Assembly: GCA_002747255.1 (NCBI GenBank)
Contig: PDUC01000027.1
Coordinates: forward strand, 1 to 64,000
Source: Acidobacteriota bacterium
GTDB taxonomy: Bacteria; Acidobacteriota; Holophagae; Acanthopleuribacterales; Acanthopleuribacteraceae
DNA: 64,000 nt
Direction of reading: 5' to 3'
Of the stretch, positions 9,226 through 17,900 are shown in pieces. Position numbers and translations under genes: made by a program. The notes under the pieces are model-generated. The model was given only the letters and a program-made list of their open reading frames with translations. It was not told the origin of the DNA and did no database searches. Numbering within the stretch: position 1 is the stretch's first letter; the number at the start of each line of letters is the position of its first letter.

Positions 9226-10425
9226 TTATTTGATATTTATTTTGTACCGCACCAGGGTGTTGTCATCGTCGCGGTTTTCAATGGTATAGGCATAGCCATT
9301 TTTGAAGACCATTTTTGTAAGGCTGTTGAACCCATGTTCACAGGAACCCACATACACGCCTGCCGGATTGAATATATCCACTTTAGCGATGTCCTTAACC
9401 ATATCCACCTCGTGCAAAACCAGCAGGTACCCGTTTTCAAGTGCCAGTAAATGGGATATGGGGAAATGCACAGGAGGAAATTCCGCCATTTTCACTGCTT
9501 TCGCAATGGTTTTTTCGGTGACAACCGATTGAAGCTGCGCGGGCAGGTTTCCCAGGATTCTCTCGCTAATGGGCTCTACCATTGCGTCAATCTGTTCTTT
9601 TGTCATGGGAATGGGGTCGTACGCCTTCTTGATAACTTGAACGGGGTTGAGTTTTGAATCCAGTTTTTGAATTTCATATCGATCGGCTTTAGCGGTGTAG
9701 ACACTGCCGTCTTTACCAAAGGCCACAAAGGCCAACAAGCCCTTTGAAGTTTGTTTCATATTGCCGGCCAGGTATTCTGACCAATATTCCGATTCCATGA
9801 GCCTCTGGGGATTGAAGTTGGGTGTTTCATAAACAATCAAGTCCTTTTTTATCTCAAGATCTTGATTCAGAATAGCATAATGAATCGCCGTCATCTGCGT
9901 GGTCATGTTGACTGAGGCCACGGTGGAGCTTATCCATTCACCATTTCGCGAGAACAACGCGGTGGTAGGTATCAGCTCAAAGCTCTGATGTACCTTTTTG
10001 TCACGGTAGTCAAGTGCCTTGTCATAGTAATTCAGGGTTGTTAGAATTTGAGCCTGCTCAAAGGCAATGGCTGTTCCATTGTCTAAAACCTGAAAGCTCT
10101 TTAAGTTTAAAAATTCACCGGGCCCTTCACCTTTCCGGCCGATAGACCTGACGAATTTTCCTTCCGAATCAAATTCCACTACGCGGTTCTCGCCGGGATC
10201 GCAGACAAACATATTCCCTTTTGAATCGGCATCAACCGTTGTCAAAAAAGATGCCCAGATTAAATGATCCTCTTCGGTCTCGGGTCCGATGACCAGATCC
10301 TCCACAAACTCCAGTGTTTCCGTTTTTCCGGAAACTGTCTTCCCGTTGTTTACTGTCTGAACCTCCCCGGCAAACACACTGCCGCTGATGAGCAGGAAAC
10401 AAACGATCTTCCATTGTATTTTCAT
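9226..10425 (-). CDS. Exported 6-bladed beta-propeller protein
   Basis: A 399-residue protein with a clear signal peptide (KIVCFLLISGSVFAG, cleavage near residue 19). Propeller repeats follow, such as DADSKGNMFVCDPGENRVVEF and the linker FVRSIGRKGEGPGEFLNL near residue 110, the hallmark of the 6-bladed (NHL-like) family. It is longer than and only distantly related to the tandem trio next door, with no near-identical blocks. It is followed by a strong terminator at 9171-9203, and is therefore monocistronic. The start ATG is preceded by AAGGAGATAGGTTT. Location is periplasmic or outer-membrane associated. No enzymatic motif is seen; a role in binding or sensing is only inferred. Confidence 0.8.
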   Translation of the reverse strand: MKIQWKIVCFLLISGSVFAGEVQTVNNGKTVSGKTETLEFVEDLVIGPETEEDHLIWASFLTTVDADSKGNMFVCDPGENRVVEFDSEGKFVRSIGRKGEGPGEFLNLKSFQVLDNGTAIAFEQAQILTTLNYYDKALDYRDKKVHQSFELIPTTALFSRNGEWISSTVASVNMTTQMTAIHYAILNQDLEIKKDLIVYETPNFNPQRLMESEYWSEYLAGNMKQTSKGLLAFVAFGKDGSVYTAKADRYEIQKLDSKLNPVQVIKKAYDPIPMTKEQIDAMVEPISERILGNLPAQLQSVVTEKTIAKAVKMAEFPPVHFPISHLLALENGYLLVLHEVDMVKDIAKVDIFNPAGVYVGSCEHGFNSLTKMVFKNGYAYTIENRDDDNTLVRYKINIK

Positions 10426-10813
10426 AAACCTATCTCCTTGTGCTGTATAAAAGAACCGGCAACCTCTGGTTAACTGGTACGCATATCTTAAAGAATACGC
10501 AGGTCTCCGGCTTTAGTTGCCTTGCGCCTGTTCTTTTTTTTAAGTAAGCAGGCTTTTCCGCATGCTGTATTTAGGCGTGTATTGACCGCGCTGACCGCCC
10601 GACTTGTACAACCCAACCGAACAGGTTTGTGGTGAGAATATCGTTCGGCAGGAGTGAGATATCCCATGAAAGGACCCTTCTCAAGATGACAGACACCATC
10701 TTCCCATTTTGCCCGGCATTGTGATCCGGCATAGTTTCTCGCCGATCTGGTTTATCCACCATCATTCAGGTGCGTTTTCATTGGCATTTCACAAATATGG
10801 TTGTGCAACAGCA

Positions 10814-10844
10814 ATTAGCATTGATAAACAAATCAATAGCTAAT
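10814..10844. promoter_or_regulatory. Palindrome overlapping the transketolase promoter (operator-like)
   Basis: ATTAGCATTGAT (10814-10825), a 6-base loop, then ATCAATAGCTAAT (10832-10844), a 12-base inverted repeat with one extra base in the right arm. It covers the -35 box and spacer of the predicted promoter, as a repressor site would. The regulator is unknown. The remaining intergenic sequence (10426-10813, 10850-10958) shows no gene I can support. Confidence 0.45.
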
Positions 10845-10849
10845 ATGAT
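10821..10849 (+). promoter_or_regulatory. Predicted sigma70-type promoter of the transketolase gene
   Basis: TTGATA (10821-10826), 17-base spacer, TATGAT (10844-10849); this leaves a leader of roughly 110 bases before the ATG at 10969. Five of six consensus matches at both boxes, but not tested. Confidence 0.5.
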
Positions 10850-10968
10850 GTGCTCGGAGTCCGGTCTGCAGACTGATGAATCTCCGTATTGTCATTGTTG
10901 CCAAAGAGAAAACAGATTTCAGATAGGTGTTAGAGAAGGCAAAAGACTTCAGTCGTTAGGAGAAAAAA

Positions 10969-13311
10969 ATGACCTTAAAATTCGGACCGCGCCGCGGAAC
11001 CTATATTGATTTAGCTCGTGAAGACATCCATCGGGTTTTTCCACTTCCCGATACAGAGAAAGGCTATCTCGAAGAATTCGACCTTATTTACCGCACGCTT
11101 TGCAGTGTTTTATTCAATTTTGTCCCCACTTCCGGGCACCCGGGCGGCTCCATCTCTTCCGGCAGGATCGTTACCTCTCTGCTTTTTCAAATGATGGATA
11201 TCGATTTGAGTGATCCCAACAGAATGGACTCGGACATGATCAGTTACGCGGCAGGCCATAAAGCGCTGGGGCTTTACGCCATGTGGGCGCTTAGAAATGA
11301 AATCGCGAAACAGGGTAAAACGGGTCTTTTACCTCAAAAAGAAAACCTTCAAATGAGAATGGAAGACCTTCTTGGTTTCCGCCGAAACCCCATTACCAGC
11401 ACGCCCCTCTTCCGCAAGTTCAATTCCAAACCGCTCGATGGTCACCCCACGCCAGCCACCCCTTTTGTCAAACTCTCCACAGGAGCCTCGGGAGTTGGCC
11501 TGGCCTCTTCAATCGGTTTGGGCTTTGCCTCGCGCGATTATTACGGTCAGCATGCGCCCAAACTGCACATTATTGAAGGCGAAGGCGGTCTCACACCCGG
11601 ACGTGCAGCCGAAAGTATGGCGGCGGCGGCAACAGCCGGTCTGGATAACATCACGCTGCATCTGGACTGGAACCAGGCATCCATTGATTCCGATTTCGTG
11701 ACACGTGAAGGCGATCAACCCGGCGATTATGTTCAGTGGGATCCGGTTGAATTCGGTTACCTGCAGGACTGGAACGTCGTTTTTGTTCCTGACGGAAAGG
11801 ATTTCCATCAAGTTCTGGCAGGTCAAAAACTGGCCATGTCCATTCATAACGGGCAGCCAACCATGATTGTCTATCGAACCATCAAGGGCTGGTCTTACGG
11901 CATAGAAGGCAAGGCCTCTCACGGTGGCGGCCACGCCATGTGTTCTCCCGGTTTTTACCAGACACTTGAACCGCTGTTCGGCTCTCATGTTCCCGGTTCA
12001 CCTGAAAAGGCGGCAGAGTGCAAGAGCAATCCCGTTGTCGCGGAAGAGCAGTTCTGGCAAACTCTCACCGCCATTCGCGCTCAAGTCAGCCAACGTCCCG
12101 ACATGATCCAGTTCCTGGCCGGGAAACTGCAATCGAGTAAGGACAGGCTGGATCGATCCGGACGCAAGCCCAGAGCCAAAGCACCCCAACTTGAAAAAGC
12201 CTTTGCCGCCGCCAGGGAAAGTTTGGAACACACGCCGGAAGAACTCGAGCTGAAAGCTGGATCCAAAGCCACACTGCGGGGCGCGCTCGGCAACACCTTG
12301 AATTATTTGAACGAAAAAAGCCAGGGCGCGTTGCTGGCCGGAGCGGCCGACTTACTGGGGTCTACCAGTGTGAAAACTGCGGGCAAAAGCTTTCCTCAGG
12401 GTTACCTGCACGCTGCATCCAACCCCGAATCGCGCATCCTGTCCATCGGCGGTATTTGTGAAGACGGTATGTCCGGTGTCCTGACGGGCGTTTCAGCCTA
12501 TGGCGCTCACATTGGTGTGTGTTCTTCATACGCCGCGTTTATGGCGCCATTGGGTCATATTGCCAGCAGATTGCACGCCATTGGGAATCAGGCCAAAAAA
12601 GAGGTCTCCGACAGTCCCTACACGACCTTCATCCTGCTTTGCGCGCACGCGGGTCTTAAAACGGGCGAAGACGGCCCCACACACGCCGATCCACAGTCGT
12701 TGCAGGTTCTGCAGGAAGCCTTCCCGAAGGGTACGGCTATAACCCTGACTCCGTGGGACCCACAGGAGCTTTGGCCGCTGATGGCGAAAGCACTGTGTGA
12801 AAGACCTGCTATCGTTGCGCCTTTTGTAACCCGTCCCTCTGAAAACATTCTGGACAGGCAATCGCTGGGTCTGGCGCCGGTTCACGCGGCACAAAAAGGC
12901 GTTTACAAGCTGTTGTCCGCCAACGGCAAAGCGGAAGGCACCCTCGTTCTGCAGGGCAGTGAAGTAGCCTACGCGTTCCTGGAAGAAGCCCTTCCCCTGA
13001 TAAACAAAGCCGGTATGAACCTGGATGTGTACTATGTCAGTTCCGTTGAGCTTTTTGAAACCCTGCCTGACGAAGAAAAAGAGTCTATTTTTTCGGAAGC
13101 GCAAGCGGCGGACGCCATGGGCATCACCGGTTTCACCCTGCCAACCATGTTCAAATGGGTGACATCCACCCACGGCAGAAAAAACACCATGTACCCCTTC
13201 AAGCAAGGTCACTACCTGGGCAGCGGCCAGGGTTATCGCGTTGTGGAAGAGGCCGGACTGCACGGTACCGCGCAGTTCAAGGCCATTGAAACATACCTGA
13301 AAACGAAATAA
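10969..13311 (+). CDS. Transketolase-family thiamine-diphosphate enzyme
   Basis: A 780-residue protein with the three-domain transketolase layout: N-terminal ThDP-binding domain, central Pyr domain and C-terminal domain. Visible markers are SGHPGGSISSG near residue 57, HPTPATPFVKLSTGASGVGL near 160, and the ThDP-binding GEGGLTPGRAAES...LDWNQASID near 205-235 (GDG/GEG...N motif). THADPQSLQVLQE near 565 lies in the Pyr domain. It is longer than the usual 660-670 aa transketolases, so it belongs to an extended subgroup; the exact ketose/aldose pair is not fixed by the sequence. Expected role: carbon transfer in the pentose phosphate pathway, in the cytoplasm. The start is supported by AGGAG six bases upstream. 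It stands alone between divergent and convergent neighbours, and its 3' end overlaps the opposite-strand PepSY gene by 79 bases. Confidence 0.88.
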   Translation: MTLKFGPRRGTYIDLAREDIHRVFPLPDTEKGYLEEFDLIYRTLCSVLFNFVPTSGHPGGSISSGRIVTSLLFQMMDIDLSDPNRMDSDMISYAAGHKALGLYAMWALRNEIAKQGKTGLLPQKENLQMRMEDLLGFRRNPITSTPLFRKFNSKPLDGHPTPATPFVKLSTGASGVGLASSIGLGFASRDYYGQHAPKLHIIEGEGGLTPGRAAESMAAAATAGLDNITLHLDWNQASIDSDFVTREGDQPGDYVQWDPVEFGYLQDWNVVFVPDGKDFHQVLAGQKLAMSIHNGQPTMIVYRTIKGWSYGIEGKASHGGGHAMCSPGFYQTLEPLFGSHVPGSPEKAAECKSNPVVAEEQFWQTLTAIRAQVSQRPDMIQFLAGKLQSSKDRLDRSGRKPRAKAPQLEKAFAAARESLEHTPEELELKAGSKATLRGALGNTLNYLNEKSQGALLAGAADLLGSTSVKTAGKSFPQGYLHAASNPESRILSIGGICEDGMSGVLTGVSAYGAHIGVCSSYAAFMAPLGHIASRLHAIGNQAKKEVSDSPYTTFILLCAHAGLKTGEDGPTHADPQSLQVLQEAFPKGTAITLTPWDPQELWPLMAKALCERPAIVAPFVTRPSENILDRQSLGLAPVHAAQKGVYKLLSANGKAEGTLVLQGSEVAYAFLEEALPLINKAGMNLDVYYVSSVELFETLPDEEKESIFSEAQAADAMGITGFTLPTMFKWVTSTHGRKNTMYPFKQGHYLGSGQGYRVVEEAGLHGTAQFKAIETYLKTK

Positions 13312-13871
13312 GAGGTTGTGTCAAAACGGAAAAAGGCTGCAATGGAGAGCCAGGCGCCCCTTCCCTTGATACCCTTCTTACCCTTCAGGATGAACAGGCC
13401 TGATACCGCCAGGATGACCAGTGCCACGGCATAGACATCGGCTACAACAGTCCACAGTCTCTTGGGCGCGTTGTAATGCAGGAAATTGAACTGATTGAAC
13501 ATCCAGCGCTTTTCCAGGCGTTCAATTTCACCCAGCCCTGTATCCAGATCCAGAATGGCGGTTCCCCCTTTTAAATACACTTTGAGAGTAGAATTGTCGG
13601 GGAAATAGTGTTTGTTATACGCCTCGGCTTCACCATAGAGAGCCAGTATTTCTTTTATTTTCTCTTGATCGAGTGTGGTGATGTCTTGAGGACCCTTGAG
13701 GTCTATTGTCACAATTTTGGGAACGTAGTTGGGATTCCAGTCCTTTAAGTGATTGAGAGCAATCCCGGAAACGGCGTAAATAAAGGTCAAGCCGAAAAAG
13801 AAATAACCCAAATCTCTGTGAATGGCCCTGTTCCACCTGTTAATAGTCGTCTTGATTTTCTTTGAAGGCAT
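13233..13871 (-). CDS. PepSY-associated transmembrane protein, C-terminus probably altered
   Basis: The core INRWNRAIHRDLGYFFFGLTF...SGIALNH is the N-terminal membrane segment of PepSY-TM proteins. A periplasmic PepSY domain follows, then a second membrane segment (VADVYAVALVILAVSGLFIL) and KGKKGIKGRGAW, where family members begin a third helix. Here the frame instead runs through the end of the convergent transketolase gene (13233-13311) and the last ~40 residues look unlike a membrane helix, so the natural third helix seems lost. I chose the ATG at 13869-13871 because AGGGG lies nine bases upstream and the conserved region begins there; an ATG at 13917-13919 would add 16 residues without a ribosome site. 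PepSY-TM proteins are linked to metal or redox transport; the His-rich neighbour fits that. Confidence 0.72.
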   Translation of the reverse strand: MPSKKIKTTINRWNRAIHRDLGYFFFGLTFIYAVSGIALNHLKDWNPNYVPKIVTIDLKGPQDITTLDQEKIKEILALYGEAEAYNKHYFPDNSTLKVYLKGGTAILDLDTGLGEIERLEKRWMFNQFNFLHYNAPKRLWTVVADVYAVALVILAVSGLFILKGKKGIKGRGAWLSIAAFFRFDTTSYFVFRYVSMALNCAVPCSPASSTTR

Positions 13872-13923
13872 AGGTGACCCCTGGCAAGATGATGTTTTTT
13901 TTACAGAAGGCGGGTTCATCTGT

Positions 13924-13950
13924 AAAAATGGCAGGGTCCAACCCTGCCAT
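13924..13950 (-). terminator. Rho-independent terminator between the His-rich and PepSY genes
   Basis: Perfect nine-base stem ATGGCAGGG (13928-13936) / CCCTGCCAT (13942-13950) with a five-base loop, followed on the minus strand by TTTTT. It lies ~30 bases after the stop of the His-rich gene and would stop or reduce read-through into the PepSY gene. Confidence 0.75.
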
Positions 13951-13979
13951 CTTCATTTTACCATAACTTTTTTTAACGC

Positions 13980-14537
13980 TTATTGATTGACACTGTACTC
14001 AATGCATTCAATGTAATAATCGCTAACGTAATCTTTACCCGACGCGTCCATTTCCTTCAGGATTTTGGTCAACTGATCTTCGTGGCCTCCGTCGTGATCG
14101 TGGTCGTGGTCGTGATCGTGTTTACCGAGACCGTGACCTGGTCCTTCGCCCTTTTTCACGGATGGCTTGGCATTTTCTTTCGCCGCGGCTTCTTCGCGTT
14201 CAGCCTTCATTTTCAAGACTTGCGCTTTTGTTATTCTGTTTTCTTTAACCGTACCGATAATTGTGACATCGGAGCCATTTATTTCCGCTTCAAATACAGG
14301 AACTGTTTCACTGGACATGACGTGAATGGATTCTTGGGGTGTATCGGCAAATACCAGCATCTTTTTACCGCCGTGTTTGCAAACATGATCGACAGTACCC
14401 ACTGTTTTAACGACTTTATTCAGATAGTTCTCGGGTTTTGAGATCAGTTCCTTCAAGGAGACTTCCAAACTCTCTCCTGCAAACATGAAACTGCTTATGG
14501 TTGTGAGTGCAAAACAAACTGTTAATTTCTTAAACAT
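13980..14537 (-). CDS. Exported protein with an OB-like domain and a His/Asp-rich metal-binding stretch
   Basis: A 185-residue protein with a signal peptide (MFKKLTVCFALTTISSFMFA, cleavage near AGES). Residues ~25-105 resemble small OB-fold periplasmic domains (LNKVVKTVGTVDHVCKHGGKKMLVF and VTIIGTVKENRI). A charged helix follows, then GHGLGKHDHDHDHDHDGGH near residues 140-157, an obvious divalent-metal binding run. A conserved-looking end (DYYIECIEYSVNQ) follows. The ribosome site AAAAAGGAGAAAG precedes the ATG. Its neighbour is a PepSY-TM gene, behind a terminator, so a joint role in metal handling is plausible but inferred. Family name not recognised. Confidence 0.7.
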   Translation of the reverse strand: MFKKLTVCFALTTISSFMFAGESLEVSLKELISKPENYLNKVVKTVGTVDHVCKHGGKKMLVFADTPQESIHVMSSETVPVFEAEINGSDVTIIGTVKENRITKAQVLKMKAEREEAAAKENAKPSVKKGEGPGHGLGKHDHDHDHDHDGGHEDQLTKILKEMDASGKDYVSDYYIECIEYSVNQ

Positions 14538-14850
14538 AATCTTTCTCCTTTTTTGAAATTCAAATTGAAAATAATGTACTTGCGAAGCCAGTTCAAGTCA
14601 TTTTGTGTGAATTCAATGCCTATGTAGGAATACTCACAATATCCCTTTTTTTTAACCTGAGGCTGGCAGCACCCCCGCAGCGACTGACTTAAGTCACTGC
14701 TTTGTCTATAACATAAGCCTTAGAAAGACAAACGCCAGACCCATGGCATGCACCTCGCGGTTATGTGACAAAAAAAAACTCGACAATCCCGATGGCAACT
14801 GAATGACTTCGGTTGAACGGCCGTTTTGTTACTGTCTTTTTTAGAAAAAC
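14538..14850. other. Leader and intergenic region before the His-rich gene
   Basis: No protein gene seen. On the minus strand it contains a GC-rich imperfect hairpin around 14676-14703 (GCAGYGACT..AAGTCACTGC arms) roughly 140 bases upstream of the His-rich gene. I could not match it to a known riboswitch. Confidence 0.4.
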
Positions 14851-14904
14851 GGTGCGGGACATGTTGAAAACCCGTCATTGTAAGTCATCAACATGTCCTG
14901 CACC
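14851..14904 (-). terminator. Long hairpin terminator of the giant surface-protein operon
   Basis: A 17-base stem, GGTGCGGGACATGTTGA (14851-14867) with TCAACATGTCCTGCACC (14888-14904), one G-T wobble and a 20-base loop. Beyond it are T- and A-rich arms (GTCTTTTTT and AAAAAAACAG) that extend the pairing. It lies 28 bases past the stop of the last operon gene. Confidence 0.75.
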
Positions 14905-14932
14905 AAATGAGGAAAAAAACAGTCTTTGAAGG

Positions 14933-17900
14933 TTAATTAAGTACGCAGGGAAGCAGTTCCAGTATACTCAGCTGCGGCCAGACTGAAGGATCCCGCAGGG
15001 GTTCACATGGAGGTTCGTACGCGCGGAGGAAGACACCTTCATCATCGCCATCCTGCAAATAGCTCTGCCAGGTTATAACGAATTCGCCAACGCTGTTTAA
15101 AGCCACATCGGGAAAACTCTGATCTTCCACGGTGGTAAGATTGACTTTAAACTCATAACCCTCTGGTACCGCACCTTTCTTGAACTGCTGAGCAAAGACA
15201 CCGGCTCCGCTGCCATCCTGACCCAGCGAATACCAGACAACGACAAAATTAGCACTGTCATCCATATCCACTCTGGGATAAGCAACCAACTGGGCGCTGT
15301 AGGTGTTTATCTGGAAAGGTTCGTAATTTGCAGACCCGTCTGGTGGATAGATTCTGCCGAAAATCCCAAACTGCGTTTCTTCCAGTGGTCCTTGCCAGAC
15401 AATGACAAAGTCTCCTTGTGGGCTCATTGCCAGGTCGGGATGCTGCTGATCTCCAGCCTGGAGCTTGTTCACCTGGAATTCCGGGGCGAGAGGTGTTCCA
15501 GCGCTTGAAAACTGTCGAGCCATAATATCCCAGCCACTGTCTTCTCGCCAACTCTGCCAGACAACCGCAAAATTGCCTTGAGCATCGCAAGCAACTTTTG
15601 GATTCTTTTGATCCCAGGCGGTTGTATTGCTAATGAGAAACTCATCGCTGACAGGTTGATTGCTGCTGTCAAAGAGTCTTCCATAAACACCGGCACCATC
15701 ACCATCCTGACCGAGACTCTCCCAAACGGCAATTTGATTGCCAAGACTGTCCAGGGCAATGTCGGGCTTGCTGTGAGTTGAAGCATTAAAGTGATGCAGT
15801 TGGTATTGACCGGGTAGAACCAAGTTACCTTGATCATCAAACTGCATTCCGAAGATGCCCTCCCACTGTCCGTTCTGGCCTTCATCCTGCCAGACGATGA
15901 CGGCATTGCCATCCGGAGTTAAAGCTGTTTGAGAGTAGCGCTGGTGATTCTGAGTGTGGTAGTTGACCAAAACTTCTCCACTTACCGATGTAACGGGATA
16001 ATTGTATCGTCTGCTGTAAACACCGGAGAGATCGCCATCCTGACCGCTCTCACTCTGCCAACTAACCGTGTAGGCAGAACCGGAGGACATATCCACTGAA
16101 GGGAAGGCTTGAATACCGGGTGTAAAGGTATTGACCTGAACCTCACCTGTAACAGCGGTGCTTTCCCAAATGGTTCGACGATAGTAAATTACCACGACAT
16201 CCAGGTTGTTAATCGTATAGGGATCGTGTTGATTCATGGAACACACCTGTGTCAGAACGTTGATGGAATAGTCTGGCTGGTTGTTATGCCCCGTTACACG
16301 AACGACGACATTCAAAGCAGTGCTTGCGCCCACACCCAATACGCCGGGTGACCAAACCCCGTCCTGATAGGTTCCCAATCCGGTGTCAGAGACGTATTCA
16401 AGACCCAGGGGAATATCCAGGCGGATACAAGACACGTCAGCGGGATCGGGACCGTTGTTTGTCAAATCAAGGGTTATTTGCACTTCAGTGTCCACAGCTG
16501 CCACCAGTTTATTTGCGGATATTGTCAAGTCCAGGTCAGCCGCATCAGGTACCATTTCGTACAATTCAACCTGATCGTCTTCACCCAGTTCGTGATTGTT
16601 GACCACTGAGTCGATATCAAAGCCATTCATCTCAATGACTTCAACCGTATTCACCAAGGCCTGAGAATTATTGACATCCACCTGAATTTCCAGAACCACG
16701 GTTTGTCCGGGCGGAATGAATCCGGCCTGCCAATAACCGGTAAAGGGGTCAAAAGGCCGACCTTCGCTGGCATGGGAAAAGTAAGTTAGTTTTTCAGAAA
16801 AGTCCACGTGCAAGACCACATCCGTGGCTCCATGCTGGCCTGTGTTGGTCGCACTCACCTGGTAAGTAACGCGACTGCCCACATTGATATCTTGAGGAGG
16901 CAGGGGGTTCACTCGATCCATACTCACCTCAATATCGACAACATTGGAAGTGGGGAAGAATTCATAGTAGTCGTTATCTCTCTTATCAGCAGAGCGCTGA
17001 TTGCCTTCCAGAAATGATATGTCATCGGGAAGTCCACTTTCAGGTTCGTATTGAACAAAATGGTAGGGATTGGAGTAAGCGGCGACGGTACTGCTTACAG
17101 GGGTCTCACTGTGCCAGTTATAATCCATGATGTAGACAATATTGGAGCTCTCTTCCAGCACAATACCGAAGTAGTTGTAAACGGAGTTGGGGCTTCCGTA
17201 TTCAAATGAAGACCACTTGATCCAAAGCTGCCGATTGGGTTCAGTGCCAAAAGTCTTTATGTAAACCTTGTCGTTAGAATTGGTGGGTGGTGCGTCTGTA
17301 AAACTGTCCCAAAAAGCACAAATAGTGTGGTTGGGCAGAATGGGGTTAAACACATCCTGATCGTTCAGATCGATATTGTCCTGATCATCCTCTGGCAGCG
17401 TATCGTCTGCTGTCGCGAAAGTTAACAAGCCGTTTTGACTGACTTTGAATTCGGTTACTGACTTTCCAAAGAAGACAAAATCGAAACCTATTTCACGCGG
17501 ACTGGACCAGGAATTGGTCATTTGACCCGATGTGGTTATCTCGATCCAGCCTTCAATGGCGTCATCTTCTTCCGTGTTCAAGTCGCCTGGATTCCCCGGG
17601 TTATTCAAATCGGTAAACCGCGTTGAATAGGACCAGGATATATTGGCCGCCGAAGGAGTGGCCACCGCCTGGATGAAGGTGGAGGTATTGCGAAGTCCGC
17701 CTGTTCCATTGGGTGATCTTTGCAGTGAATGGGCATCCTTGTTCCCCCTGCCATCTTCATTGAGTTGCTCTTGATTGCTCTTCAAAAGACTCAACAAACC
17801 ACTGTCATCGGCATCGTTCGTGTCGTAGACAACGGCATCCAGAAGACCCGTTGTAACGATGGCACGATTCAATGAAAAGTCCTCTTCATCGGCACTGTAG

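Noticed and set aside
9208-9450. Plus-strand frame opposite the end of the propeller gene at 9226
   Set aside because: Antisense to a supported gene with no motif of its own.
10571-10765. Short minus-strand frame that might be a transposase remnant
   Set aside because: I could not find a transposase motif or flanking inverted repeats.
12526-13263. 245-codon minus-strand frame opposite the transketolase gene
   Set aside because: No domain, signal or ribosome site; the plus strand is clearly coding.
14676-14703. Possible riboswitch in the leader of the His-rich gene
   Set aside because: Only an imperfect hairpin is visible; it did not match the cyclic-di-GMP or other riboswitch cores I know.
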